From NCBI GenBank assembly GCA_030706665.1, contig JAUZOB010000157.1:1-7679 (forward strand): DNA of 7,679 bases, read 5' to 3'. This DNA is from Bacteroidota bacterium (GTDB taxonomy: Bacteria; Bacteroidota; Bacteroidia; Bacteroidales; Prolixibacteraceae). How positions within the stretch are numbered: position 1 is the first letter of the stretch; each line of letters begins with the position of its first letter. Under the pieces are notes generated by a model. That model made no database searches. It saw only the letters and a program-made list of their open reading frames with translations, and was not told where the DNA came from. This document shows positions 1-5,425 of this stretch, one piece after another. The position numbers were made by a program, and so were the translations under genes.

Positions 1-546
1 AAACGATTCTTCCTTGAACAGATTATAAAACAGCATGCTCAAAGCAAGATCCTTGTTTTTGTCCGTACGAAAGTTCGGGCCGAACGTGTCTGCAAAGCAC
101 TTGAAAGGGTTGGGATTCAAAGCCAGACGATCCACGGGGATAAAGACCAGAAGGAAAGATCATCGGCAATGAACAGGTTTAAAGAAGGCACCAACAAAGT
201 ATTGATCGCTACCGATGTCAGTGCCCGCGGGATCGACATTCCCAATGTGGAATTTGTAATCAATTACGACCTGCCTGATGTAGCTGAGAATTACGTCCAC
301 CGTGTCGGCCGTACCGGTCGCGGGGTTCAAAAGGGAATGGCAATCTCATTTTGCAGTGAGGAAGAAAAAACTTATCTGTCGGAGATAGAAGAATATATGG
401 ATAAGAAGATTGCTGTCATGGCGATTGATCATTCTCACTATGAAGAAATTATTGATCTCTCGGCAGAACAAAAGGATGATTGGCGTTCGGTCATGAAAGA
501 GATCGGGGAGATCGATCAGCGTAAGAAGAAAAAGAAGAAGAAATAA
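1..546 (+). CDS. DEAD-box ATP-dependent RNA helicase, C-terminal part (5' end outside window)
   Basis: The reading frame is open from base 1, so this is the last 181 codons of a longer gene, ending in TAA. It covers the second RecA-like domain of a superfamily 2 DEAD-box helicase. Motif IV lies at about residues 17-22 (ILVFVR), motif V at about 70-79 (ATDVSARGID) and motif VI at 100-107 (HRVGRTGR, with the arginine finger). These residues bind ATP and RNA across the domain cleft. The Q motif, Walker A and DEAD box belong to the first domain, off the left edge. Family members remodel RNA in the cytoplasm, for example during ribosome assembly, mRNA decay or cold growth; which role applies here cannot be told. 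The protein ends in a basic tail of one Arg and seven Lys, a feature often seen in this family that may help RNA binding. An internal Met at base 169 is not the real start because motif IV lies upstream of it. A RhlE-like assignment is plausible but unproven. Confidence 0.95.
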   Translation, partial: KRFFLEQIIKQHAQSKILVFVRTKVRAERVCKALERVGIQSQTIHGDKDQKERSSAMNRFKEGTNKVLIATDVSARGIDIPNVEFVINYDLPDVAENYVHRVGRTGRGVQKGMAISFCSEEEKTYLSEIEEYMDKKIAVMAIDHSHYEEIIDLSAEQKDDWRSVMKEIGEIDQRKKKKKKK

Positions 547-808
547 ATTCCACCCTCAACAATTTAGATAATATATACACAGTAGACAATGGTTTCTGTA
601 GGATAATTATGCCCGTTTTATTCATCTTAAGATTTTCATAGTGATAAAATAAGTTACATTTAGGAATTTATCATTTATCATTGAAATCAAAGCACACTTC
701 ATATTGAATAGTCGTTCAAAAATATGTAACTTTACACAAATAGTCGTTTGATAAAATGTACCATGTTACAAAAAGACATTTGGATTTGTGAAGATAAAAT
801 ATTGACAT
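547..808. other. Non-coding stretch between the helicase and the ATPase remnant
   Basis: I see no convincing coding frame in this AT-rich stretch. It has no clear hairpin-plus-T-run terminator for the helicase gene. It holds a two-copy 7-bp tandem repeat (TTATCAT at 668-681), probably trivial, and one plausible promoter in front of the ATPase remnant, listed separately. It also holds a 10-bp direct repeat (AATAGTCGTT at 707-716 and 739-748) that flanks the promoter's -7 element. Confidence 0.6.
703..734 (+). promoter_or_regulatory. Candidate Bacteroides-type promoter
   Basis: TAACTTTA at 727-734 matches seven of the eight positions of the Bacteroidota -7 consensus TAnnTTTG. ATTG at 703-706 matches three of four positions of the -33 element TTTG. 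The 20-base spacing is right for that class. The start of the ATPase remnant is about 75 bases downstream. Both boxes are imperfect and the region is AT-rich, so a chance match is possible. If real, it would now transcribe only a broken gene and read antisense into the transporter's 3' end. Confidence 0.3.
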
Positions 809-921
809 ATGGAAAGAATCGCAATGAAAGAGTTGATATCCTGGAAAAATAAGCCAGGAAGAAAGCCTTTGATTATTCGTGGAGCTCGTCAGGTTGGCAA
901 AACATGGTTAATGAAAGAATC
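809..921 (+). pseudogene. 5' remnant of an AAA_14/DUF4143-type ATP-binding protein
   Basis: From ATG at 809 the frame encodes about 37 residues that resemble the start of the Bacteroidota AAA_14 plus DUF4143 ATPases: MERIAMKELISWKNKP, then a P-loop GARQVGKTW and LMKE. Intact members usually run to about 400 residues and carry Walker B, sensor and a C-terminal DUF4143 domain; none of that is present. After about base 921 the family resemblance stops, and the frame continues over unrelated DNA, reading antisense through the transporter's last codons to a TGA at 980-982. There is an in-frame TGA at 803, so 809 is the natural start. The clean change within a few codons of the P-loop points to a deletion or recombination junction rather than gradual decay. 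No transposon end or target-site duplication is evident. A functional 57-residue product is unlikely. The family assignment is by pattern recognition. Confidence 0.75.
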
Positions 922-941
922 CGTTCCCATACTAAAATCTC

Positions 942-1889
942 CTATTTTCCCTGCCTTTTCCGATACAGCTGATAAGAATTGATGGTATTGTGCCATACAC
1001 TGTAGAAACCTCCTGCAACAGCTGTAATGGGCGTTAAAAAGGTATATCCCATCCAGATGGCAAATACCGTATTTTTCTGTCCAAGCCCCTGCCCTGCACT
1101 GATAACATCATCATATTGGTGCCCGATGTTTCTTCCTACATAAAATTGCAGTAGGCAACAAATCAATGAGATGACACCGATCCCTACTTCATACATCAAC
1201 GACACATCGCTGTGCACCAATGCCCTTACCGTAACCGCTATGGCTATTGCCAATGCCACTGCCCATAAGTAGAATGCCAGGTCTTTTGCTAGCAGTAATT
1301 TTCGGTGAAGCGAAGGAAAGAATGTTCGTACCACACATGCTGCAAGGAAAGGACAAATTAACAGAGGAAATACTTTAGACAAGATCAGGCAAAAGGATTT
1401 AAAGAATGTCAGTCCGGCAATCGGATGGACCATTGGGAGAAGAAGGGGTGCTACGATGGCTGCGACCAAATTGGAAATGATCGTATAGGAAGTCAACGTA
1501 GTTGCATTGCCGCCAAGCTTATCTGTAATTACCACAGCTGCTGTTGCAGTAGGGCAAATCATACAAATCATAGCTCCCTCAATGACTACATGGGCTGGAA
1601 TATTCGGGAAAATAATGAGCAATAGTGAAAGTAAAGCAAAACTACCCGCTTGTACCAACATTAGCCAGCCGTGCCATCTCTGTAAGCGTAATTCCTTCGG
1701 ATTGACTTTACAGAAAGAAAGGAATAACATGGTAAAAATCAATGCGGGCTGAATGATCCCTACAAGGTGAAGCGCTGTTTCGTGTGTAGAATCGAGAAAA
1801 GGAAGATGGACATAAAGAATATACCCCAACAGACCAGTTAACATTGAAATGGGTAGTGTCCAATCCCTTAAAAATTTCATTACTTTCAT
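942..1889 (-). CDS. BASS (bile acid:sodium symporter)-type membrane transporter
   Basis: This complete 315-residue protein consists almost wholly of hydrophobic segments, with about nine or ten predicted membrane helices joined by short loops. The fold is recognised from residues ~112-135 (CPTATAAVVITDKLGGN region) and ~264-277 (SAGQGLGQKNTVFA), which correspond to the two helix-break regions where BASS transporters bind Na+ and substrate. Characterised members carry bile acids, pantoate, pyruvate or other organic anions into the cell with sodium. The substrate here cannot be told. The usual EVGMQN-type Na+ ligand stretch is not obvious; LGQKN stands in its place, as in more distant branches, so sodium coupling is inferred only from family. 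The start is ATG at 1889, giving MKVMKF; a second ATG three codons in is an alternative. No Shine-Dalgarno site is visible, which is normal for the group. The gene appears monocistronic, with a broken gene on each side. It ends in TAG at 942-944. Confidence 0.85.
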   Translation of the reverse strand: MKVMKFLRDWTLPISMLTGLLGYILYVHLPFLDSTHETALHLVGIIQPALIFTMLFLSFCKVNPKELRLQRWHGWLMLVQAGSFALLSLLLIIFPNIPAHVVIEGAMICMICPTATAAVVITDKLGGNATTLTSYTIISNLVAAIVAPLLLPMVHPIAGLTFFKSFCLILSKVFPLLICPFLAACVVRTFFPSLHRKLLLAKDLAFYLWAVALAIAIAVTVRALVHSDVSLMYEVGIGVISLICCLLQFYVGRNIGHQYDDVISAGQGLGQKNTVFAIWMGYTFLTPITAVAGGFYSVWHNTINSYQLYRKRQGK

Positions 1890-1895
1890 TATTCA

Positions 1896-1916
1896 TACTT
1901 TTGGACTACAAAAGTA
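1896..1916. promoter_or_regulatory. Perfect inverted repeat overlapping the transporter's -7 promoter element
   Basis: TACTTTTG at 1896-1903 and CAAAAGTA at 1909-1916 are perfect 8-bp inverted arms around the 5-base spacer GACTA. Each arm, read on its own strand, is an exact match to the Bacteroidota -7 consensus TAnnTTTG. The right arm, read on the minus strand, is correctly placed to start transcription about 13-16 bases before the transporter ATG at 1889. I find no good TTTG -33 element about 20 bases upstream of it. The arrangement could be an operator dyad lying over the promoter, or a coincidence of two -7-like boxes. The plus-strand copy faces into the transporter gene and has no obvious partner gene. 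Confidence 0.45.
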
Positions 1917-2037
1917 CATGATCACTTACTATGCTATCTTTTTAAGAAAGAAAAAATGGAGGTATTGCACACAGAAGTAAGATTACAACAGTTACTCTAT
2001 GCATACAGAACCATTCCCGTAACCATGAATCATAGCT

Positions 2038-2553
2038 TTAGTTTTTCAATTCATAATGGAATATCTGTCCGAATTCGACATTGGCTCCGAACATTTCCAT
2101 TGGGGGACGATTCTCAATTAGACTCATAAACGCCCTTATCACACCTCCACATGCAACTACACCAATCGTTCCGTTTTCACACTTTAAATCGCTCAAAAAC
2201 GACTTCGTACGATCAATCAGGTCCTGATAAGATTCTCCTCTCGGACATTGCTTCCCGACTTTGTAGGTTTCCCGGAACAATCGGGTATCGTCCTTCAATT
2301 CGCTCAAGGCTTTTCCTTCCCATTTTCCGAAGTTGAGTTCTTTCAATCGGGGATCATGAATGATAACCGTATCAGCTTTTGCTACTTTAAGTGCAAGTTT
2401 AATGCACATCCGTAACGGACTTGTATAGATACGATTAAAAGATATTCCTTCTAATTGCTACAACACAGCTTCTGCATCTTCTTCAAAAGAAGATGCCACA
2501 TTCACATCCTATACCCGTGTCGTAGCCAGGTCTTTCAACAACTACAAATTCAT
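2038..2553 (-). pseudogene. Decayed histidine phosphatase (CobC/alpha-ribazole phosphatase-like)
   Basis: The open part (2038-2409, 123 codons, TAA stop) and the translation just upstream resemble the histidine phosphatase superfamily. Landmarks are IYTSPL before the first ATG, then ELNFGKWEG, PRGESYQDLI and VVACGGVIRAF. Family similarity continues upstream of that ATG: the frame reads about 17 fitting codons (ASSFEEDAEAVL, a TAG at 2458-2460, then QLEGISFNRI). Further TAG codons lie at 2509-2511 and 2542-2544. The N-terminal RHG motif, whose histidine carries the phosphate, is not found in any frame, and the 5' part looks shortened or frameshifted. The Arg expected after SPLx is Met, and the second catalytic His of the usual THGG is Cys (residue 87 of the open part). 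Intact relatives are about 170-200 residues and remove a phosphate in cobalamin assembly. No other cobalamin gene is in view. The leftmost in-frame ATG (2551-2553) overlaps the TGA of the upstream lipoprotein gene. Loss of function is nearly certain; the CobC subtype is an inference. Confidence 0.85.
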
Positions 2554-3476
2554 TTTATCTTAGTGTATGTAGTAGCTCCAATTTTTTCGCCATTCAATAA
2601 TCTCTTTTCAATACATTGGTTTGGAGATATAAATTCCCCTTCCAGTTTATAAGATATAATTGGATTATTTATCTCCTGAGGACTTACCTGCAGGTACTTT
2701 TTAGGAGATATAAACCAAAATATCCAATTTCTTACTTCTTGGCCTCTGACAAGTGAAGGGACTCTAAATTTGTCAATATTTTTATCATATCCGTATAATT
2801 CCTTGACTTCCGATATTAGTTTCCCTTTTGTCATAAACTTATAGGTGATTTCAATCCCTTCACCCCAAGGTGTTACTTCAACATTAGCAATTGTATCTTG
2901 CTTTTCTAAGTCAGCCTTCCATGATCCGAGTAATTGTTTTATCAATTCTTTCTGATTCAATTTTTTAGGAGCTTTATCATTCTTTGCAATTTGTCTTTTT
3001 GTCAATTCAATTGCATTTATTACCATCCATGCTCCATTAATCTGTGTAAATGTGAATTGAATGATTGCCGGATCTGACTTTACAGCACGACCATCCTTAT
3101 ACTTTTCTAATATGTTACATTTTGCAGCATAAATAACTGTTGAGTTATCTATAAAAGAATACTTTTCATCAACTATGGTTATTTTTTTATCTATAAGTGA
3201 ATCAAAAATTTTTTTTAAATCTTTCTCTATTTCTTTGGAATCAGAGAGAGAACCATTATTATTTATTGCTACAAAATCAGAAGAATTCAACCATGATCTA
3301 ATTGCCTTATCGAGATTGGCCTTTTCACATCCTTTAAAAAAAGAACCTGTAACTTTCTTGATTTCATTTTTTACTTTTTCTTTCTGAGAATCAGATAATG
3401 GCTGATTGCTTTTATTGTTGGTATTGCATGAAATACATGCAAACAACATTATCAGAATAATATAAATTGCTTTCAT
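2550..3476 (-). CDS. Putative lipoprotein with NTF2-like and lipocalin-like domains (second of a pair)
   Basis: This 308-residue protein starts with a short hydrophobic signal peptide ending in two candidate lipobox cysteines, LFAC (Cys14) and CISC (Cys17), so it is predicted to be exported and lipid-anchored. Residues about 35-160 look like an NTF2/SnoaL-like alpha+beta cone: a helix with KANLDKAIRSWLNSSDFVAI, then strands ending in FTFTQINGAWMVINAI. Residues about 178-308 form a second, beta-rich domain opening with LLGSWKAD, the GxW signature of lipocalin-like barrels, and ending in YTKIK. Both folds usually bind small ligands in a pocket; no catalytic residues are evident and the function is unknown. 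ATG at 3476 is preceded by AAAGGA at 3484-3489 (7 bases away), a rare good Shine-Dalgarno match here. The upstream paralogue ends 16 bp before this start, so the two are probably co-transcribed. Domain calls are fold impressions by eye. The stop is TGA at 2550-2552. Confidence 0.8.
   Translation of the reverse strand: MKAIYIILIMLFACISCNTNNKSNQPLSDSQKEKVKNEIKKVTGSFFKGCEKANLDKAIRSWLNSSDFVAINNNGSLSDSKEIEKDLKKIFDSLIDKKITIVDEKYSFIDNSTVIYAAKCNILEKYKDGRAVKSDPAIIQFTFTQINGAWMVINAIELTKRQIAKNDKAPKKLNQKELIKQLLGSWKADLEKQDTIANVEVTPWGEGIEITYKFMTKGKLISEVKELYGYDKNIDKFRVPSLVRGQEVRNWIFWFISPKKYLQVSPQEINNPIISYKLEGEFISPNQCIEKRLLNGEKIGATTYTKIK
3374..3448 (-). repeat. Near-identical 5' block shared by the two lipoprotein genes (copy in second gene)
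   Basis: Bases 3374-3448 align without gaps to 4311-4385, with about five differences in 75 by hand alignment. The block covers the end of the signal peptide, both lipobox cysteines and the first mature residues. Similarity is far lower over the rest of the two genes. A short palindrome (TTGCATG / CATGCAA, 3424-3442) falls on the Ala-Cys-Ile-Ser-Cys codons. Confidence 0.75.
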
Positions 3477-3483
3477 AGGATTT

Positions 3484-3489
3484 TCCTTT
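3484..3489 (-). promoter_or_regulatory. Shine-Dalgarno-like site for the second lipoprotein gene
   Basis: The minus strand reads AAAGGA seven bases before the ATG at 3476, inside the 16-bp gap after the upstream paralogue's stop. Most genes in the window have no such site. It supports the chosen start and suggests translation re-initiation within a shared transcript. Confidence 0.45.
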
Positions 3490-3492
3490 GGA

Positions 3493-4413
3493 TTATTTCA
3501 CTTTCGTAAAATTGAAAGTTGTAACATTATTATTTACAAAATCTCTTACTACAAGCAAATTAGGAGTTTTAAACTCTCCTTCTTCTTTAAAAGAAGCTTT
3601 TGCCGGATTTTCAATATCTTTTTCGGGAATCAATATGTATTTATTTTTGGCAGTGAACCGGATTCCCCATTGTTTTATGTCCTGATCCTTGAAAATCTCT
3701 GTGATCAAATACACTGCATATTTTTTATCATATATATAAATTTGCTTTGCTTCTTTCAGGATCTTTCCTTTACTTTCAATTTTATAATAACCTTCTAGTC
3801 CTGCGTCATATGTTTTAATATCACACAATGCAAGCGTGTCTTTACCAAAATTCCCTTTCCATGAACCGGCAAACTGTTTCATTAATGCAACCTGATTTAA
3901 CTTTTTGGAGGCTTCATCCTTTATTAAAATTTCCCCCAAAGAAGATTCTATTGCATTGATAACCTTCCAATAACCTTTAGTTTTCATAAAAGTAAACTGA
4001 ATAGCATCAGGAAATAACTGAACAACACGACCATCTTTATAATTTTCGATTGTTTTTAATTTTGCAGAGTAGATGACTGTTGAATCATTGATAAAAGAAT
4101 ACTTTTCATCAAGTCTTGATATCTGTTGACTTCTAAGTTTCTGAAAGATAGTGTCCAGAACATTTTTTACACCTTTATAATCCCACATATTACTATTGAC
4201 TATAGCAATAAAATCAGGCGAATCTAACCATGTTCCGATTGCCTTTTTCAGATTTGCTTCTTCACATCCTTTGAAAATAGTATCAACAATTAATTCCACT
4301 TCGCTTTTAACCTTTTCTTTCTGTGAATCAGATAAAGGCTGATTGCCTTTATTGTTGGTAGTGCATGAAATACATGCAAACAACACAAACAGAATTATTA
4401 GTATTGTTTTCAT
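3493..4413 (-). CDS. Putative lipoprotein with NTF2-like and lipocalin-like domains (first of a pair)
   Basis: This 306-residue protein is a paralogue of the next gene and aligns with it along its whole length with almost no gaps, at roughly 40-50 percent identity by eye. It shares the signal peptide with cysteines at 14 and 17 (LFACISC), the QPLSDSQKEKVK segment, an NTF2-like region (about 35-160, with DEKYSFI and AIQFTFMKTKGYWKVINAIE) and a C-terminal barrel opening with FAGSWKGNF (181-189). It is predicted to be exported and lipid-anchored, on the periplasmic or outer surface. The two copies differ most in loops of both domains, which suggests that they handle different ligands or partners. 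It is the promoter-proximal gene of the pair; the start ATG at 4413 gives the same MK-hydrophobic leader as its sibling. No enzyme motif is seen and I do not recognise a named family. The stop is TAA at 3493-3495. Confidence 0.8.
   Translation of the reverse strand: MKTILIILFVLFACISCTTNNKGNQPLSDSQKEKVKSEVELIVDTIFKGCEEANLKKAIGTWLDSPDFIAIVNSNMWDYKGVKNVLDTIFQKLRSQQISRLDEKYSFINDSTVIYSAKLKTIENYKDGRVVQLFPDAIQFTFMKTKGYWKVINAIESSLGEILIKDEASKKLNQVALMKQFAGSWKGNFGKDTLALCDIKTYDAGLEGYYKIESKGKILKEAKQIYIYDKKYAVYLITEIFKDQDIKQWGIRFTAKNKYILIPEKDIENPAKASFKEEGEFKTPNLLVVRDFVNNNVTTFNFTKVK
4311..4385 (-). repeat. Near-identical 5' block shared by the two lipoprotein genes (copy in first gene)
   Basis: This is the partner of the block at 3374-3448, offset by exactly 937 bases. 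It carries the same palindrome with 6-bp arms (TGCATG 4362-4367, CATGCA 4373-4378) over the lipobox codons. It is either the trace of a recent tandem duplication followed by uneven divergence, or of gene conversion between the copies. Confidence 0.75.
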
Positions 4414-4443
4414 CTGACTGGTTTTTAGTTAATGGATTGACTA

Positions 4444-4460
4444 CTTTTTTACTAAAAAAG
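4444..4460. repeat. AT-rich palindrome in the lipoprotein leader
   Basis: CTTTTTT at 4444-4450 and AAAAAAG at 4454-4460 are perfect 7-bp inverted arms around ACT. The palindrome lies 31 bases before the ATG of the first lipoprotein gene, on the untranslated-leader side of the candidate -7 box. It could be an operator or a weak RNA hairpin, or simply a product of the A/T-rich base composition. Confidence 0.3.
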
Positions 4461-4465
4461 CAGAA

Positions 4466-4473
4466 CAAATGTT
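4466..4473 (-). promoter_or_regulatory. Weak candidate -7 element for the lipoprotein operon
   Basis: The minus strand reads AACATTTG, one base from TAnnTTTG, about 52 bases before the first lipoprotein ATG. No exact TTTG sits 19-20 bases further upstream; TTTC at 21 bases is the nearest. This is the best match in the leader, but it could be chance. Confidence 0.25.
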
Positions 4474-4602
4474 TCTATTCTAAAGACCAATATGAAACAA
4501 TTCAATACTGTTACATTTCGTTTTATTTCAAACACTTACAAACAACCAATCTCTTAAACAATAAAGAAGGATACAGGATAATCGTTTGATATGGCTATAA
4601 AA

Positions 4603-4619
4603 TGGTCAGAGTGAGACCA
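4603..4619 (-). terminator. Weak terminator-like hairpin after the transferase gene
   Basis: TGGTC (4603-4607) and GACCA (4615-4619) can form a 5-bp stem with a 7-base loop. Read on the minus strand it is followed by TTTTAT and preceded by an A-rich run, the layout of a small intrinsic terminator about 100 bases past the transferase stop. On the plus strand a T-rich tract also follows, six bases later. The stem is short, so the call is tentative. Confidence 0.3.
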
Positions 4620-4717
4620 GGAAAGTTTTTAATTTTTTTCTTACTGAATTGGATGATTTAGGTAATAAGAGCCCTTTTTGCAGAAAAAAAAGCAAGACTG
4701 TTGATATGCGTTATGAG

Positions 4718-5419
4718 TCAGAAGTTAAACTGAAGATATCGGATATTAAATTGATCTGCATTCACTGCCAGTGATGCATAAAAACCCTCTTTAGTGGTCA
4801 GTCCTCCGATTCTCCAATGTTCAGACCTCTCCGGATCATTTTCAAGGGCTGGTTTTTCAAATTCCGGGGAAGCAGGATTTATCGCAAATGACTTTAGAGG
4901 ATAGTACATCCCCTTCCCGACTGCTTTTATAAAAGCTTCTTTACGGGTCCAGATTTTAAAGAAAATTTCTTCGTTACAAGATGCTTCTTTGAATAGATTA
5001 AATTCATTGGTAGAGAAATGATCGAAAGCAACCCTTTCGATATCAGGAATGATATGTTGCCGTTCAATGTCAACTCCGATTTCTCTTTGCATTGTGATGC
5101 CGATCAGCAGCAGATTATCAGAAAATGAAGCATTGAACTTAATAGAATTATATTCAGGTGTTGAAATAAAAGGCTTCTGATACCCGGTATATCTGAATTC
5201 CAGATCAGAAGGATTACAATGGCAGTATTTACTCAGAATGGCTCGCAGCAAGTATCTTCTCAGAATAAAATATTCGCGATGGCATTGAAATTTAAAATTC
5301 TGTGCCCGGGTTCGTTCATCTTCAGATAATACTTCAGTAAGCTCTTGGGTATTCCACTTTTCGGGGAGTAAATCCGCATGCCAGATATGAATCTCATTAT
5401 CTTCTATTGTCAATGCCAT
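4718..5419 (-). CDS. Sfp-type 4'-phosphopantetheinyl transferase
   Basis: This 233-residue cytoplasmic enzyme moves the 4'-phosphopantetheine arm from coenzyme A to a serine of a carrier protein, turning the apo form into the active holo form. The family core is clear: the RRYLLR helix (54-59), GVDIE (115-119) and WTRKEAFIKAVGKG (157-170). Asp117, Glu119 and Glu161 match the Mg2+-binding trio of Bacillus Sfp (Asp107, Glu109, Glu151) with the same 44-residue spacing from the Asp to the second Glu. Length matches the Sfp/Gsp class. The usual NxSHS loop reads NASFS, so the His that contacts the CoA phosphate is replaced by Phe99. The gene starts 6 bp after the stop of a synthetase gene that carries a carrier domain, so that carrier is the likely substrate and the two are probably co-transcribed. 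ATG at 5419 is chosen; AGAGGG lies only two bases before it and would be better spaced for a TTG at codon 3. The stop is TGA or TAA-type at the left end, just after the residues QFNF. Confidence 0.93.
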   Translation of the reverse strand: MALTIEDNEIHIWHADLLPEKWNTQELTEVLSEDERTRAQNFKFQCHREYFILRRYLLRAILSKYCHCNPSDLEFRYTGYQKPFISTPEYNSIKFNASFSDNLLLIGITMQREIGVDIERQHIIPDIERVAFDHFSTNEFNLFKEASCNEEIFFKIWTRKEAFIKAVGKGMYYPLKSFAINPASPEFEKPALENDPERSEHWRIGGLTTKEGFYASLAVNADQFNIRYLQFNF

Positions 5420-5425
5420 CGCCCT

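Larger units (their letters stand above)
4414..4717. other. Non-coding stretch between the lipoprotein pair and the transferase gene
   Basis: I see no credible gene here; the open frames are short and lack family likeness. The left part is the presumed leader and promoter of the lipoprotein pair: a weak -7-like box and a short AT-only palindrome. The middle holds a weak hairpin at 4603-4619 that may terminate the synthetase-transferase transcript. The rest is A/T runs with no clear structure. Confidence 0.6.

Noticed and set aside
167..171. ATG at 169 as start of a short separate gene
   Set aside because: Helicase motif IV lies in frame upstream, and the frame is open from base 1.
1425..1752. 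Plus-strand frames inside the transporter gene
   Set aside because: They are Cys- and His-rich or biased antisense frames without family likeness, lying over a clear membrane-protein gene.
2458..2544. Three in-frame stops, all TAG, as a hint of TAG reassignment (as in some gut phages)
   Set aside because: The synthetase and the transporter end naturally in TAG at the expected family length, and the phosphatase also lacks its RHG motif and other catalytic residues. Simple gene decay explains it.
4365..4589. Plus-strand 74-residue frame across the lipoprotein leader
   Set aside because: Low-complexity composition, overlap with the signal-peptide codons of the opposite gene, and no family likeness.
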